In this document: piece after piece, positions 1-9,900 of the stretch | Layout: every line of letters starts with the position of its first letter | How positions within the stretch are numbered: the stretch's first letter is position 1 | Assembly (NCBI RefSeq): GCF_026891035.1 | Contig: NZ_JAPTGG010000013.1 | Coordinates: 1-64,000 of the forward strand | DNA from: Dasania phycosphaerae | Lineage (GTDB): Bacteria; Pseudomonadota; Gammaproteobacteria; Pseudomonadales; Dasaniaceae | Reading direction: 5' to 3' | DNA length: 64,000 nucleotides | Position numbers and translations under genes: made by a program | The notes under the pieces: generated by a model | What the model saw: only the letters and a program-made list of their open reading frames with translations | Databases searched by the model: none | Told to the model about the DNA's origin: nothing

Positions 1-196
1 GCTTGGCCTTGAAATAGCCCAGCAGTACAACCAGCATATAGCGCTGACCCCGATGACGGAGGCTTTTAGCAATCGCCAGTTCCTTATCATTTAGCGAGAA
101 AAAGAAGCGTTGGTCGGCAGTGGTGAAAGCGGGTGGTCCATAAAACTCATCTTGTTCTACCTCGGACAAGATCTGAACACGTTCTTCGAATGCCAT
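1..196 (-). CDS. tnpA: Tn3-family transposase, N-terminal part (runs off the window edge)
   Basis: The minus strand from the ATG at 196 encodes a protein beginning MAFEERVQILSEVEQDEFYG, followed by a PPAFTTADQRFFFSLNDKEL stretch. This is the N-terminal DUF4158-type domain of Tn3-family TnpA, which binds the transposon inverted repeats. Only about 65 residues are inside the window; the rest lies to the left. The start sits about 145 bp from a putative transposon end at 302-339, a normal spacing for a Tn3 element transcribed inward from that end. The separate plus-strand transposase fragment at 342-1715 is a different, truncated copy. Identity of the domain is confident; whether the full gene is intact cannot be seen. 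Confidence 0.8.
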   Translation of the reverse strand, partial: MAFEERVQILSEVEQDEFYGPPAFTTADQRFFFSLNDKELAIAKSLRHRGQRYMLVVLLGYFKAK

Positions 197-267
197 AGAT
201 TTAGCCTAAAAAGGCCAAATCTTACCCAATTAGAACCAAAATAGGGATATCGAAAAAAGTAATACCC

Positions 268-300
268 CTCTGGAGGCCATAGATGGCGGGGCCTCCAGAG
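268..300. repeat. perfect 11-bp inverted repeat (hairpin)
   Basis: CTCTGGAGGCC at 268-278 is exactly complemented by GGCCTCCAGAG at 290-300, with an 11-nt loop. It lies between the putative Tn3 terminal repeat and the leftward tnpA start. It could be a terminator shielding the transposase from outside transcription or part of a binding site. No U-tract follows on either strand, so a protein-binding or translational role is also possible. Confidence 0.5.
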
Positions 301-301
301 C

Positions 302-339
302 ACTTTGTCGTTTTTGGACGGAAAATCCCTAGAACCCCC
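302..339 (-). repeat. putative Tn3-family terminal inverted repeat
   Basis: Read on the minus strand from 339, this stretch begins GGGGGTTCTAGGGATTTTCC. It starts with a G run, as Tn3-family ends do, and lies next to the start of the leftward tnpA at 196. Its edge coincides with the point at which the plus-strand transposase fragment begins, so it looks like the end of an element that inserted into an older tnpA. A second copy of GGGGTTCTAGG occurs at 1938. Assignment is by position and resemblance only; the partner end lies outside the window. Confidence 0.45.
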
Positions 340-341
340 AA

Positions 342-1715
342 TTCAATACCACGGTACCCAAGAATAAACTGGTCCGGCTCCTGAAACAGGGCAAGAACCG
401 CATTGTGCTGACGCCGCTGCAGGAACAGGCGGAACCACGGACCCTGTTCTCTCTCAAACAGGAAATTCAGTCTCGTTGGCCCATGACAGGGCTATTGGAT
501 GTGCTCAAGGAAGCGGATTTGAGGATCGGCTTTACCGATCAGTTCGAAACTACCAGTCAGCGGGAATCGCTGGATCGCGACACCCTTCAGAGACGTTTGC
601 TGCTGACCTTATTTGGCATGGGTACCAATACTGGTTTGAAGCGGGTGAGCAGCGCCAGCGAGGGACACAGCTATAAAGAGCTGCTGCATGTTCGCAAGAA
701 ATTTGTCACCAAGGATGCGTTGCGCAAAGCGATCGCCCAGGTCGTCAATGCCACCTTCGCGGCACGCCATCCCGGTATTTGGGGCGAAGGCACATCGGCT
801 TGTGCGTCGGATTCCAAGAAGTTCGGCGCCTGGGATCAGAACCTGATGACCGAGTGGCACATTCGATACCAGGGACGCGGCGTTATGATTTACTGGCATG
901 TGGAGAGAAAGTCCACCTGTGTGTATTCCCAATTGAAACGCTGCTCATCGTCCGAAGTAGCGGCCATGATCCAGGGCGTGTTGCGGCACTGTACCGACAT
1001 GGAAATCGACCGTCAGTACGTGGATTCACACGGCCAGAGTGAAGTGGCGTTTGCGTTCTGCCAATTGCTGGGGTTTGATCTGTTACCCCGCGTCAAGGCC
1101 ATTGGGTCTCAGAAACTGTACGTTCCGGCGGAAGGCAGTGCTGCCCAGTTTACCAACCTGGCATCCATTCTGACCCGCCCCATTCAGTGGGACATCATCG
1201 AACAGCAGTACGATGAAATGGTGAAGTACACCACCGCGCTCAAGCAGGGCACCGCCGATCCGGAAGCCATCTTGCGCCGTTTTACCCGCAACAACATCCA
1301 GCATCCAACCTACAAGGCACTGGCGGAACTGGGCAAAGTGGTGAAAACCATTTTCCTGTGTCGCTACCTGCAATCCGAAGCCTTGCGTCGGGAAATCCAC
1401 GAAGGCCTCAACGTGGTGGAAAACTGGAACAGCGCCAATTCTTTCATCTTTTATGGCAAGAGCGGCGAAGTCGCCACCAATCGCCTGGACGATCAAGAGC
1501 TGTCAGTGCTGGCCCTGCACTTGTTGCAGATCTGCCTGGTCTACGTCAACACCCTGATGATCCAGCAGGTGCTGAATGATCCAGTATGGCTATCTCGCAT
1601 GACATTGGAAGATTACCGTGGACTGACGCCGCTGTTTTACTTGCACGTCAATCCGTACGGCATTTTCGAGTTGGACATGGATAAGCGGTTGCCCATTGAG
1701 AAACAGGCGGCTTAG
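342..1715 (+). pseudogene. tnpA: Tn3-family transposase, C-terminal fragment
   Basis: About 457 codons corresponding to the C-terminal half of a Tn3-family transposase (full length is usually near 1,000 residues). The catalytic DDE residues appear present: Asp in TSACASDSKKF, Asp in QYVDSHGQSE and Glu in LNVVENWN. The N-terminal DNA-binding half is missing. The frame is closed by a stop at 330-332 exactly beside the putative transposon end at 302-339, so truncation by a second Tn3-like insertion is the simplest explanation. A GTG at 405 could start translation, but there is no good ribosome-binding site and the product would lack the end-binding domain. Non-functional remnant most likely. Confidence 0.85.
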
Positions 1716-1727
1716 GCAAACTGGTAT

Positions 1728-1937
1728 TTACAGGACTTCAGAACAAAACACAGCGGGAATGACAATACGGGTGCGCTCGATATGGCCACGCTGCAAGAGG
1801 CCAGCGCGTTTGTCGCCCGTCACCAAATAATCCGCTTCGCCCTGCACGGCCATCGCCAGCAGAAAGGCATCATTGGGATCGCTACATTCCTGGTCCAGGG
1901 TCAAGGTTTCCAGCACCAGTGCCCGTTGCAGGTTGTT
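1728..1937 (-). pseudogene. PIN-domain toxin C-terminal fragment
   Basis: The minus strand encodes a C-terminal PIN-domain segment with CSDPNDAFLLAMAVQGEADY and YLVTGDKR, the conserved region holding the third and fourth acidic residues of PIN ribonucleases (VapC-like toxin family). The first half, with the invariant N-terminal Asp, is absent. The reading frame meets a TAG at about 1943-1945, precisely where a GGGGTTCTAGG sequence begins. I read this as a toxin gene cut by a Tn3-type insertion. No antitoxin gene is adjacent. Only about 65 codons remain, so no activity is expected. Confidence 0.7.
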
Positions 1938-1975
1938 GGGGTTCTAGGTACTTAGCCGCAAAATATACCACAGGC
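1938..1975 (+). repeat. second putative Tn3-type end (GGGGTTCTAGG)
   Basis: The plus strand from 1938 reads GGGGTTCTAGGTACTTAGCC. Its first 11 bases match the putative end at 328-338 read on the other strand, and the next bases are partly similar. It sits exactly at the break point of the PIN fragment. The element it would belong to extends rightward, toward the recombinase fragment and the Tus-like gene. This is an inference from the shared edge sequence; no 5-bp target duplication could be confirmed. Confidence 0.35.
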
Positions 1976-2014
1976 CCCTTGCAGCCCAGATGAGCCGTGG
2001 CCTCTAGCCCGATT

Positions 2015-2281
2015 TCACTTTTCTAAATCCGTGTTGAGAATACCGATCGTCGAAGTGGTGGCACGAAATGCCGCAAACGGATCGGCGCCATCGATATAGC
2101 GCAGAGCTGACTGTACATCGCGCCACCCAACGTATTGCATCAAAGTCTTCACATCCCACTGATTGGCATTGGCCCATCCGGCAAATCCTCGGCGGAGCGA
2201 ATGGCTACTGTACTGCTTGAACTCAGGCAATCCTGCCTTGGAAAGCAACTCACGCAGCCATTTATTACGGAATGTTGGCAC
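2015..2281 (-). pseudogene. tyrosine recombinase/integrase C-terminal fragment
   Basis: Eighty-eight codons covering the C-terminal catalytic part of a tyrosine recombinase. Visible are the H-x-x-R box (SHSLRRGFAGWAN), the later VGW position where many family members have His or Trp, and the nucleophilic Tyr in SALRYIDG. The N-terminal DNA-binding domain and the first catalytic Arg are missing, so it is a remnant. The only start candidate is a GTG at 2281. It marks past integration events at this edge of the element. Confidence 0.7.
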
Positions 2282-2434
2282 TTTTTGCAGCTATGAGGTC
2301 ACTGGGCCCTCTTCAAATGAATAATCTTCGACATCGCCCTGTGACTACCAGTAGAGCTGGCTTATATGTGTTTATCTGGTATTCTATACATATTACTAAT
2401 GTAATTTGGACTTGCTGTCCAGTGTGGTGGTGGA

Positions 2435-3355
2435 ATGAATATCCAAACTCATGACAATACAGCCGTCTTACCTGCGGAATACATCAGGGTGCTTTACGAG
2501 GCTTACCAGGTGTTGGCCGAGGCCTGCCTGACGTTAAGTGGCGCGGTCCGTTCGGACCGGGAAAGCTACCCCGTTTATATCCCCACGTTCGGGATGGAAG
2601 ACAAGGACAAGGAGTCCAATGAAGCACGGGAGGCGGCTATTAAGTCGATGACGCAGTTGTTTGTGGCCGATGAGGGGGAACATGTGCCAGAAGCAGGAAT
2701 TGTCTGTGCCTCACCGGAAACGGTAGCTGCCGTGGAACATTTGAACGCCGCAAAAGCTGCCTTCAAAGATGCGGTGATGGCCATACGCAATTTCCAGAAA
2801 GAGACTGACGCTTCTGTATCGAGAATCTCCAAGCTGATCAGGGATGAGGTCACCGAAAAAGGTTACAGGACTGAGGCACTCAAGAAGGCAATGGGCACTG
2901 CTGGTATCGGCTCGCTAGACCTCAAGAGATGTTACGCACAGATCAGAATCATGCCACCGGCGCTGGATGTGTTTAGCTGGACGTGGGCGACTAACCATGC
3001 CCGGATCAAGAAGGTTACTCTCCAGGAAGCTATCGAGATGGCAAAAAAGCTACCTGGTCAGGGTGCGTCTCAAACTGCCGTTGATTTGTTAAACAAATGC
3101 AATCCAGGCGAGATTCTGGTGAAGAAATCAACGCTACCCAATCAGCTCCGTGCAAACTATGCCTACCTTGAGGATGGCAGCATCGTCAGAAAATCATGCC
3201 CTATTTCAGGGGTCGTGATTGCACAACAGAAAAATCTACCCAGAAAATTCTGGCGAGATAATCCTGGCGATCAACGACGACGCCCGGCCCAAGAGTCTGG
3301 AATCGAGGAAGAGCCACTTATTCTGGCGTTGGACCTGTATCGATATGCACAATGA
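2435..3355 (+). CDS. Tus-like DNA replication terminus site-binding protein
   Basis: A 306-residue protein resembling the Ter/Tus family (PF05472), which binds Ter sites and stops replication forks in one direction. What I recognise is the C-terminal half: FSWTWATNHARIKK matches the Tus segment FGWANKHIIKN, followed by a basic strand region (GEILVKKSTLPNQLRANYAY) and a closing aliphatic stretch (LILALDLYRYAQ) like the Tus C-terminus. E. coli Tus is 309 residues, so length fits. The N-terminal helical part is more divergent. The ATG follows a TGGTGG stretch. It overlaps the next gene by 11 bp, suggesting translational coupling. Tus homologues are known on plasmids and integrative elements. Moderately sure of family; the Ter target is unknown. 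Confidence 0.6.
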   Translation: MNIQTHDNTAVLPAEYIRVLYEAYQVLAEACLTLSGAVRSDRESYPVYIPTFGMEDKDKESNEAREAAIKSMTQLFVADEGEHVPEAGIVCASPETVAAVEHLNAAKAAFKDAVMAIRNFQKETDASVSRISKLIRDEVTEKGYRTEALKKAMGTAGIGSLDLKRCYAQIRIMPPALDVFSWTWATNHARIKKVTLQEAIEMAKKLPGQGASQTAVDLLNKCNPGEILVKKSTLPNQLRANYAYLEDGSIVRKSCPISGVVIAQQKNLPRKFWRDNPGDQRRRPAQESGIEEEPLILALDLYRYAQ

Positions 3356-3830
3356 AGCTGAATTAAGCCCATCAGATCAGCCAAAAGTTCGCTGTTTTGG
3401 CTCCAATGCAGCTCTAACGGTCGAGGCCACCCCGCTTCTTGTGAAAGGCGTACCGCACGGACATACGGTAAATCTCGATGTCGCGCCAAGACAGGGTGAA
3501 AACGTTATCTGGGCGAGGAAGATAACCGTCCAGTTAAGCGATACTGAGCTTCCAATCATGGCTGCCGTTTGCCTTGGCTACCTTCCAAAAGCTCACTTCA
3601 AGCGTAGTGGCAAGGGCATTTTCATCGAGCGACAACCCAATAAGCTTTTTGTCTCTGCCACACAGGGAAGCGGTAATGCATTTGCGCTGCCAATCCCTAT
3701 TGGTCAGACATTCCAGGTATCGAGCCTTGTCCTGTCTCAGCTTCAGAAACAAACGGAATATTCAGACAGTAACCTACTAATTGCTGCGCTTCGAGGTGCA
3801 GCAGGACTCTACAAGCCTAACAGCAGTTAA
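3345..3830 (+). CDS. hypothetical protein coupled to the Tus-like gene
   Basis: A 161-residue protein I do not recognise. I chose the ATG at 3345, inside the end of the Tus-like gene (overlap ATGCACAATGA), because upstream residues are simply the Tus-like gene read in another frame. The product is soluble, with no signal peptide or membrane segment, and alternates short hydrophobic strands and charged loops (for example GHTVNLDVAPRQGENVIWAR), suggesting a beta-rich fold. Coupling implies that it works with, or is regulated with, the Tus-like protein. No function is proposed. Confidence 0.65.
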   Translation: MHNEAELSPSDQPKVRCFGSNAALTVEATPLLVKGVPHGHTVNLDVAPRQGENVIWARKITVQLSDTELPIMAAVCLGYLPKAHFKRSGKGIFIERQPNKLFVSATQGSGNAFALPIPIGQTFQVSSLVLSQLQKQTEYSDSNLLIAALRGAAGLYKPNSS

Positions 3831-3846
3831 ACTCCAAGGATGCATC

Positions 3847-4164
3847 ATGAAGAAATTTCTATTGATAACAACGCTGGCAATGACTTCCAACATGGCAACA
3901 GCATCGGTCGAGTGTCAGGCAGAATATATTAAAGGACTGAAGGTTAGCGATTCCGGGGAAGTGATATACACAAATTCTTCCGGTATATCCCGTCTTGCGG
4001 GAACACCTGGTACGCCGATAGGTTCAAAATATATGCTCCAAACCCTTCTGGAGGCGATTGAGAATAAATAGCTGGTTAACTCCTCTTTCCCCAAGGGATA
4101 TAACTGCGACGCCAGCAATACCGAGATTTCAGCAGAGTGGATCACAGTTGAGAGAAGAGATTAA
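3847..4164 (+). pseudogene. small secreted protein interrupted by an in-frame amber codon
   Basis: The ATG at 3847 has a good AAGGA ribosome-binding site and starts MKKFLLITTLAMTSNMATAS, a clear Sec signal peptide cleaved near AS. The mature part carries one Cys (VECQAEY). Translation stops at a TAG at 4069-4071 after LLEAIENK, giving 74 residues. The same frame continues after it for 30 codons (LVNSSFPKGYNCDASNTEIS onward) to a TAA at 4162-4164. That continuation contains a second Cys that could pair with the first, so it looks like the genuine C-terminus. A CAG-to-TAG change is the simplest explanation; a short functional 74-residue form is the alternative. Confidence 0.6.
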
Positions 4165-4294
4165 TCTGACTGCCTATTTGGCAATAGGCAAGCTGTGATC
4201 GTAGACTCAGCATGGGCATTTCAAGCATCTGGCTATTTAATGAATGAACCCTTGCCGCCCCTCATTTGCAAATGTCATGCTGGCTACACCAACG

Positions 4295-6931
4295 CTAATG
4301 TTCCCATTGCTGATAAATTACTTTCCTGCGTTCAAACGCTTCCCGTCCTCCCTCCATGATATTAACAATCTTCTTCTGACTTTCCTTATCATCGATACTT
4401 GCACCTTCGACCGTTATTTTGTCTTCATTGTACTGACAACTAACAACAAGCTCCGCATCACCTAGAACTGGAAAATTTGCGTTATGCGTTGCAAAAATGA
4501 ATTGCTGGTTAGGCTTGAGCTCTCGAATAAGTTTTACAACCTCCTCATAAATACTTTGGCCATCGAGATCGTCCTCTGGCTGATCAATCATGAGCAAGTC
4601 GCAATCTTTTTGGCTCAAGATGAATAGCATCATGGCGGATGCCCTTTGCCCCAATGAATGTTGCTTCAAATCTTTCCCGTGATACGTAACCTTGTAGCTA
4701 TTGGGAACCTGGAAGCTAAGAAGATCAAAAAGATTCTCATTAAACAGTCTAATAAAAACGTCCGCTTTGCTCTTCGTTTGCTCTGCTGCCCCCTCAAGGT
4801 CCTTGTATACTTCGCCAAAATCAGCATATTTTTCAGCAATATTCTTGTAATACTCTTTCCTAATATTCTGCCCCTTAAATACTTCATCCATTTTACTAGC
4901 AAACTTTTCAGTATCGCCTTTATATTGAGGTTCAACTTTTAATGCTGATTGGGCAGTATTAATCTGTTCAAGAGCCTTAGTGATTAGCACATATTCCTCA
5001 TGCCATGCTTCATTCAGTGACGAAATGGCAATCATTACCGCATTCTGTTTTTCTTTGTATTTATCAGTTTTTCTCTTTAGATCCTTTATCGACGCCTCAA
5101 GCTGTGTTTTCTTATTAGATAGTGTCACATATTCATCCGGTTGGATTGATGTGACGCCCTTTTCTGCCAGAGCTTTTACAATCTCTCTCTCTGTTTCAGC
5201 AAACGCTTCTTTAAGAGTGTCTTTCTTAGATTCCAGCTCAGTTTTAATAGATTCAAGTGCTTCCGTTTGTGAAGTTATATTGAGAAGGACCAATTTGGCC
5301 TCCTCAATTATTTTTTTCAATGTGTCGAACGTAGCATTAAACCGGATTAGTAGATCAGAATTGTGTTGAGACGTATATTCCGGTATGTGGGATACGGACT
5401 CCTCAGCCTCAACTATTCCATTATTTATAGAGTCAGCCCATTCACTCCCAATTTTTATTATTTGATCAAAGTAGGCCAGATCCTTTCCGAACTCTACTTG
5501 CTTATCAAGCTTTTCTTGAACGCCATACTTTTTAAACTGATCTAATCTGAATTGAACGTCTTTAAGATCATCTTCATCTGCATCTTTCTGGTCAACATCA
5601 GTGTTTAGAGCCATGAGAGCTGTAATTGCAGTTTCTAGTTGGTCTACTCGTTCTTGTATTTTCTGGCGGATTGGCTTCAAAGAATCGCCAACCAGTTTTT
5701 CAACCAAATCCTGACCAAATCCTTTGCCAGCAGCAGCTAAGTCTTTTTGTCCGAAATAAAGTGGCTTCCATACCACTGTCTGGCGGATAGCTAAGCCTGG
5801 TTGGAGAACTCCATCAACATATACCTCGGGAGAATGGCGATGGATTCGCTTTATTTCATATAGAGTGCCGTGTTTATCGCGAGCTTCTACGACTATCTTT
5901 CCACCACTTTGCAACAAGTGAGGTATCAAGTCGTCCTTATAGGATCTATCTTGTGCAACCTGCCCGAAGGGAATGTCTAAAGCATACCGGAGTGATTCGA
6001 GCAAAGATGACTTACCACTTCCGCGAATACCTATCAAACAATTAAGATGGGGTGAAAAAGGTATTCTTGAGTTGTCAAGTAAGCCTCCCTCATAGCGAAT
6101 TGCTTCTATGTATGAATGCGATACTTTGCTTGGCTCTTTTCCTACTCTGAATTGAAAGTCACTCAATGAATATTTTACAGACTCATATGAAAGCTCACCA
6201 ATTTTCAAATAGGCACATTGACCTCTTCCAATCTCATTGATTGCCTTCGGATCACTTCCTTCCAGTTCAGCAGGATAGCTTTCTCCCCACCATCCTTTAA
6301 CCTTTATTCTGCATTTGGTGTCGGGCTTATCGTGAGTACGCACCTTCTGAAATCCAAGGCAATATTTCTTTATCAGAGGGTCATTCGCCAGTTCTTGTAA
6401 GCGACCACCATCTAGCTCATTCCATAAACCGCTGGCTGACTCAACGTGGGCAAAAACAATAAAGAAATCCTTATGATAAGTATCCAATTCTTCTAACGTT
6501 GCGCGAAGACCAAGCGAAGACCTGCCATTTTCCTGCTCATATTCAGCAGGGGTTTTTCCTTTAAATGCATTTCCGAGGAATTGATTAATTAGATCTTTCC
6601 CGCCTTCAATCCACTCTTGCGAAAATATAATGAGAGTATGAACGCCATTTGCACCGTCATTAACAGATAGCTCAACACCTGGAAGCAATAAAATGCCGTT
6701 TTTCTTGGCTTTCTTACGAAGTGCGTTATATTCACCGACATCAAATTTATTATGATTGGTAATAGCGCCTATTCGAATATCAGCTTTCTTTAAAGCATCG
6801 ACATAATCATTAACGAAGCTGTTTTCCTCGCCCGTATATTTAAATTCTTTATCTGCCTTGGTATGTAAATGGAAATCCGCTCTCATCCATGAGCTTCCAT
6901 TTTGAAATGGTTCAACGTTCCAATCAGCCAT
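4295..6931 (-). CDS. PHP domain-SMC-like ATPase (TrlF family), last gene of the defence operon
   Basis: An 878-residue protein with an N-terminal PHP phosphoesterase domain (metal-binding DFHLHT at about residues 18-24, TNHNKFD, GVELSV) fused to an SMC/ABC-type ATPase. The Walker A is GIRGSGKSSLL near residue 300. A long coiled coil spans about 420-690, the ABC signature-like SLGQRASAMM lies near 760, the Walker B LLMIDQPEDDLDG near 780 and the H-loop ATHNANFP after it. This is the TrlF-type architecture, presumed to couple ATP use to nucleic-acid or nucleotide cleavage by the PHP site. I chose the ATG at 6931 because AAGGA lies about 8 bases upstream and it overlaps the helicase stop by 8 bp (ATGGCTGA). 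Base composition is visibly more AT-rich than the helicase gene upstream. Confidence 0.85.
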   Translation of the reverse strand: MADWNVEPFQNGSSWMRADFHLHTKADKEFKYTGEENSFVNDYVDALKKADIRIGAITNHNKFDVGEYNALRKKAKKNGILLLPGVELSVNDGANGVHTLIIFSQEWIEGGKDLINQFLGNAFKGKTPAEYEQENGRSSLGLRATLEELDTYHKDFFIVFAHVESASGLWNELDGGRLQELANDPLIKKYCLGFQKVRTHDKPDTKCRIKVKGWWGESYPAELEGSDPKAINEIGRGQCAYLKIGELSYESVKYSLSDFQFRVGKEPSKVSHSYIEAIRYEGGLLDNSRIPFSPHLNCLIGIRGSGKSSLLESLRYALDIPFGQVAQDRSYKDDLIPHLLQSGGKIVVEARDKHGTLYEIKRIHRHSPEVYVDGVLQPGLAIRQTVVWKPLYFGQKDLAAAGKGFGQDLVEKLVGDSLKPIRQKIQERVDQLETAITALMALNTDVDQKDADEDDLKDVQFRLDQFKKYGVQEKLDKQVEFGKDLAYFDQIIKIGSEWADSINNGIVEAEESVSHIPEYTSQHNSDLLIRFNATFDTLKKIIEEAKLVLLNITSQTEALESIKTELESKKDTLKEAFAETEREIVKALAEKGVTSIQPDEYVTLSNKKTQLEASIKDLKRKTDKYKEKQNAVMIAISSLNEAWHEEYVLITKALEQINTAQSALKVEPQYKGDTEKFASKMDEVFKGQNIRKEYYKNIAEKYADFGEVYKDLEGAAEQTKSKADVFIRLFNENLFDLLSFQVPNSYKVTYHGKDLKQHSLGQRASAMMLFILSQKDCDLLMIDQPEDDLDGQSIYEEVVKLIRELKPNQQFIFATHNANFPVLGDAELVVSCQYNEDKITVEGASIDDKESQKKIVNIMEGGREAFERRKVIYQQWEH

Positions 6932-9900
6932 AAGTGTTTTCCTTCTTGTAATTATTGCCACCAAAACTTACAAGTTGGCAAAACGTGTTTATTTTGTTCT
7001 GTTGGTCAGTACTATTAGCTGTACTTTCCGCCAGTCTACTATTGCCAATAATAATGGCCAGAGACTGAGCCCTGGAGATGGCAACGTTGATCCGATTCTT
7101 ATCAAAAAGAAAATCCATGCCGCGTGGGGAATCATTGGCGTCGCTGGCGCACATGCTGAAAAATACTACCGGCGCTTCTTGCCCCTGAAACTTATCAACG
7201 CTGCCAACTTTGGCATTTGGCCCTAATGCTTCTCGGATTTTATTGACCTGAAAGTTGTAGGGCGCTACGAACAGCATGTCATCCCAACCGATCGGACGCC
7301 TTTTACCGCCCTTGTCGCAAAACTCCCGGCCCAATATATCCTGAACTGCGTGCTGAATGGCCTCTACTTCCTCATCGCTGGCTTGCGTATTCCCTTCGTG
7401 TTCGACCGGAATGAAAATAACACCGGCTTCCTTATTTATCGCCCCCGTATATCCGATAGGTACCGTGATTATCTGCTTGTCATTGTCTGGGTGCGAATGC
7501 AGCTTCCCTTCGTAGATGGCCTCACTAATAAATCGGTTAACCGCTGAGTGCATCCGATAGGTTGTTTCCAGGAACACACCTCTGTCTTCCGAGATTGTTG
7601 GGGTGTGGTGAAGCAGATAGTCCAACGTGGACAGGCCGCTTTCCCCCGGATGAGTTCCTTGCGCCGGTTGCCCTAGCTGCATCTGATCACCCATAAGGAT
7701 AATGTTGCTGGTTGCACGACTCATAGCAATCAGGTTGGCCACTGAGACTTGTCCAGCTTCATCAACGAACAGGTAATCGAACTGTCCCTGTAGATCATCC
7801 CTGGAGAAACCCCAGGCCGTGGTGCCAATGACGCAGGCCTGTCTGGTATAGCTTGCAATGTCCTTGTTCTGAAGTACCGAAATCCCTAACGCCTGAATTT
7901 CATCGTCAGTATCTTTCGTGCAACCGAAGAACGCCTCAATTCCCTGGTCCATGCAGTATCTGGCGGTTCCCACCAATAAATTGTTGATTGCCTTGTGGGA
8001 GTTTGAGCTGATACCCACCCTTTTGCCTTGCCGTAGAAGCTCGGCAATAACATGCTTGCCTGTGTAGGTCTTACCGGCACCTGGTGGACCTTGTATTGGC
8101 AGATAGGAGTTGTCAAGGCTGGCAATGGCCTGAACGATTTGGGTCAACCGCTCTTTCGGGTTATGGCTCGACGCGATCGGCTGACCAGGTTGAAGGCCTT
8201 TGATTCGTGGAAAATCGCGCTTCAGGAAATCCACGATCGCACACTGGCTCAGCGAGCCTGCATCATACTCTTTGGCTAGAGCCTCTATGGACTGCGGGAT
8301 TGGATCAGGTCTTACGTATTCATCAGGAACCAGGGTAATTATGGATGGCGGCTCAGCCTTGGCCTGGACGGTGATAATGCCTTCCCCCAGATTGGTATAT
8401 TCAGGTAAGAGTGTCACCTTCAAGCGCTCTCCCTTGTCATTCTCCTCTCCGAGGACATAGAAAGAGGTTGTATTGGCCAGCTTGAATTCCTGGTTCGGAT
8501 TGAATTGGTACTCGTAAGCCAAGTTTCGAGCCCTCGATGAAGGCTTAAATGGCTCCGCCCCTGACCTTTCACATGCTGCCAGACAATCCAGGTCATCAAT
8601 CAAGTCAATTTCAGTGAGGCCAAGGCGATCAAATAGCCTCCAAAAAACCGGCTTAGATTCCCGCCGATGAAATTCCAATGACCAGGCTAGATTCTCTGTC
8701 ACTGAGGAAGTGATGGAGTCACTGTCCTTGGTGGACTCCGCTTTCTCTAACAGAGTATCCCGTAGCCTGGTTCGATCAGTGATTTCCTCTGGCACATCCG
8801 GTTCGACAACCTCCGTTCTGCCAAGGTAAGGAATACCATGCTCTGCCTGCCGTTCTCGAAGCCATTCCACCAGCTCCTGAGTGCTATTGCAGTCGTCAAT
8901 GTTGTAGTCTCGGATGTCGTTGAGGATCTTCGATGTCTGCCAGGTGAGACCATCAGGGTTTTGCCGCCAGTTTTCGTAAACAACAACGGAGTCACCTCCG
9001 GTACCCACTTCGGTCTGGCGCTTCCCTCTATACAAGTGCTCGACGTTCTTGATGGAGTATTTCGGCTCTCCGATCAATAGGCCGCTTTTAACGATTTTAT
9101 AAAGGTCAACGAATACCTCATTACGCAAAAGCTGATCGACTTCGTATTCACATATGCCGTATCGGCTCATAAGCTTGCGGCACGCGGCGATCTCATAGTT
9201 CGCATAGTGGTAGATGTGCATTTGAGGGTCTGCCTGCCACCGTGCGTACACCCACTCTATGAATTCCTTAAAAGATCGCCTCTCCTCTTCTGGCGTGTGC
9301 GCCCAGAAGTCTTTGAATTGCCGCTCACCGGATTCATCAAAATAAGTGTTACCCCAAAGATACTCCAGTCCACCATCGACTAATGGGAAACCCTCGATGT
9401 CAAAAAAAACATCAAGATCCGAATGAGGTGGCAAAAGCGAGAACCCCTGCTTCTTCCCTTGCTCAGGTACCAGCACTTCAAACAACGGGGTTTCCCGTCC
9501 TTCGCTGGCCTTCTGAATCTTTGCCTGGGCTTTCAGCTTTTGAAATACGGCCACGCTGATACCTGGTACACGCTCTAATTCTGTATTGGCGAGCTCTGCC
9601 ATTGTCTTAATACCGACTGCACTGAGCTTTTTGATCTGAGAGCGCGTTATCGTTGCAACCTGCGATGGATGATCCGCTTCCTTCAGTAGTTGTTTGGCAT
9701 AAGTCTCCCAATTTCCCCAGGATTTAGAATCAGCAGGATCAGGACGTTGGGAAACTTCAAAATTATTATGTGCATTTAGAAAAGCGTCTCGGATGGACAG
9801 GTAATAATGGAAATAGTCGTCTGTACGCAGACGTTCCCGTTGTCCATCACCGAGTACAACCACAAAGTCTTGTGAGCGTCTGCCCTGGATACCTTCCAGT

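Noticed and set aside
1728..1937. Functional VapC-type toxin
   Set aside because: The N-terminal half with an essential Asp is missing and no antitoxin gene is adjacent.
4980..5369. Plus-strand frame of 129 codons inside the PHP-ATPase gene
   Set aside because: It is the antisense of the coiled-coil region; its Ser/Leu-rich composition is what an antisense of Glu/Lys-rich coding sequence gives.
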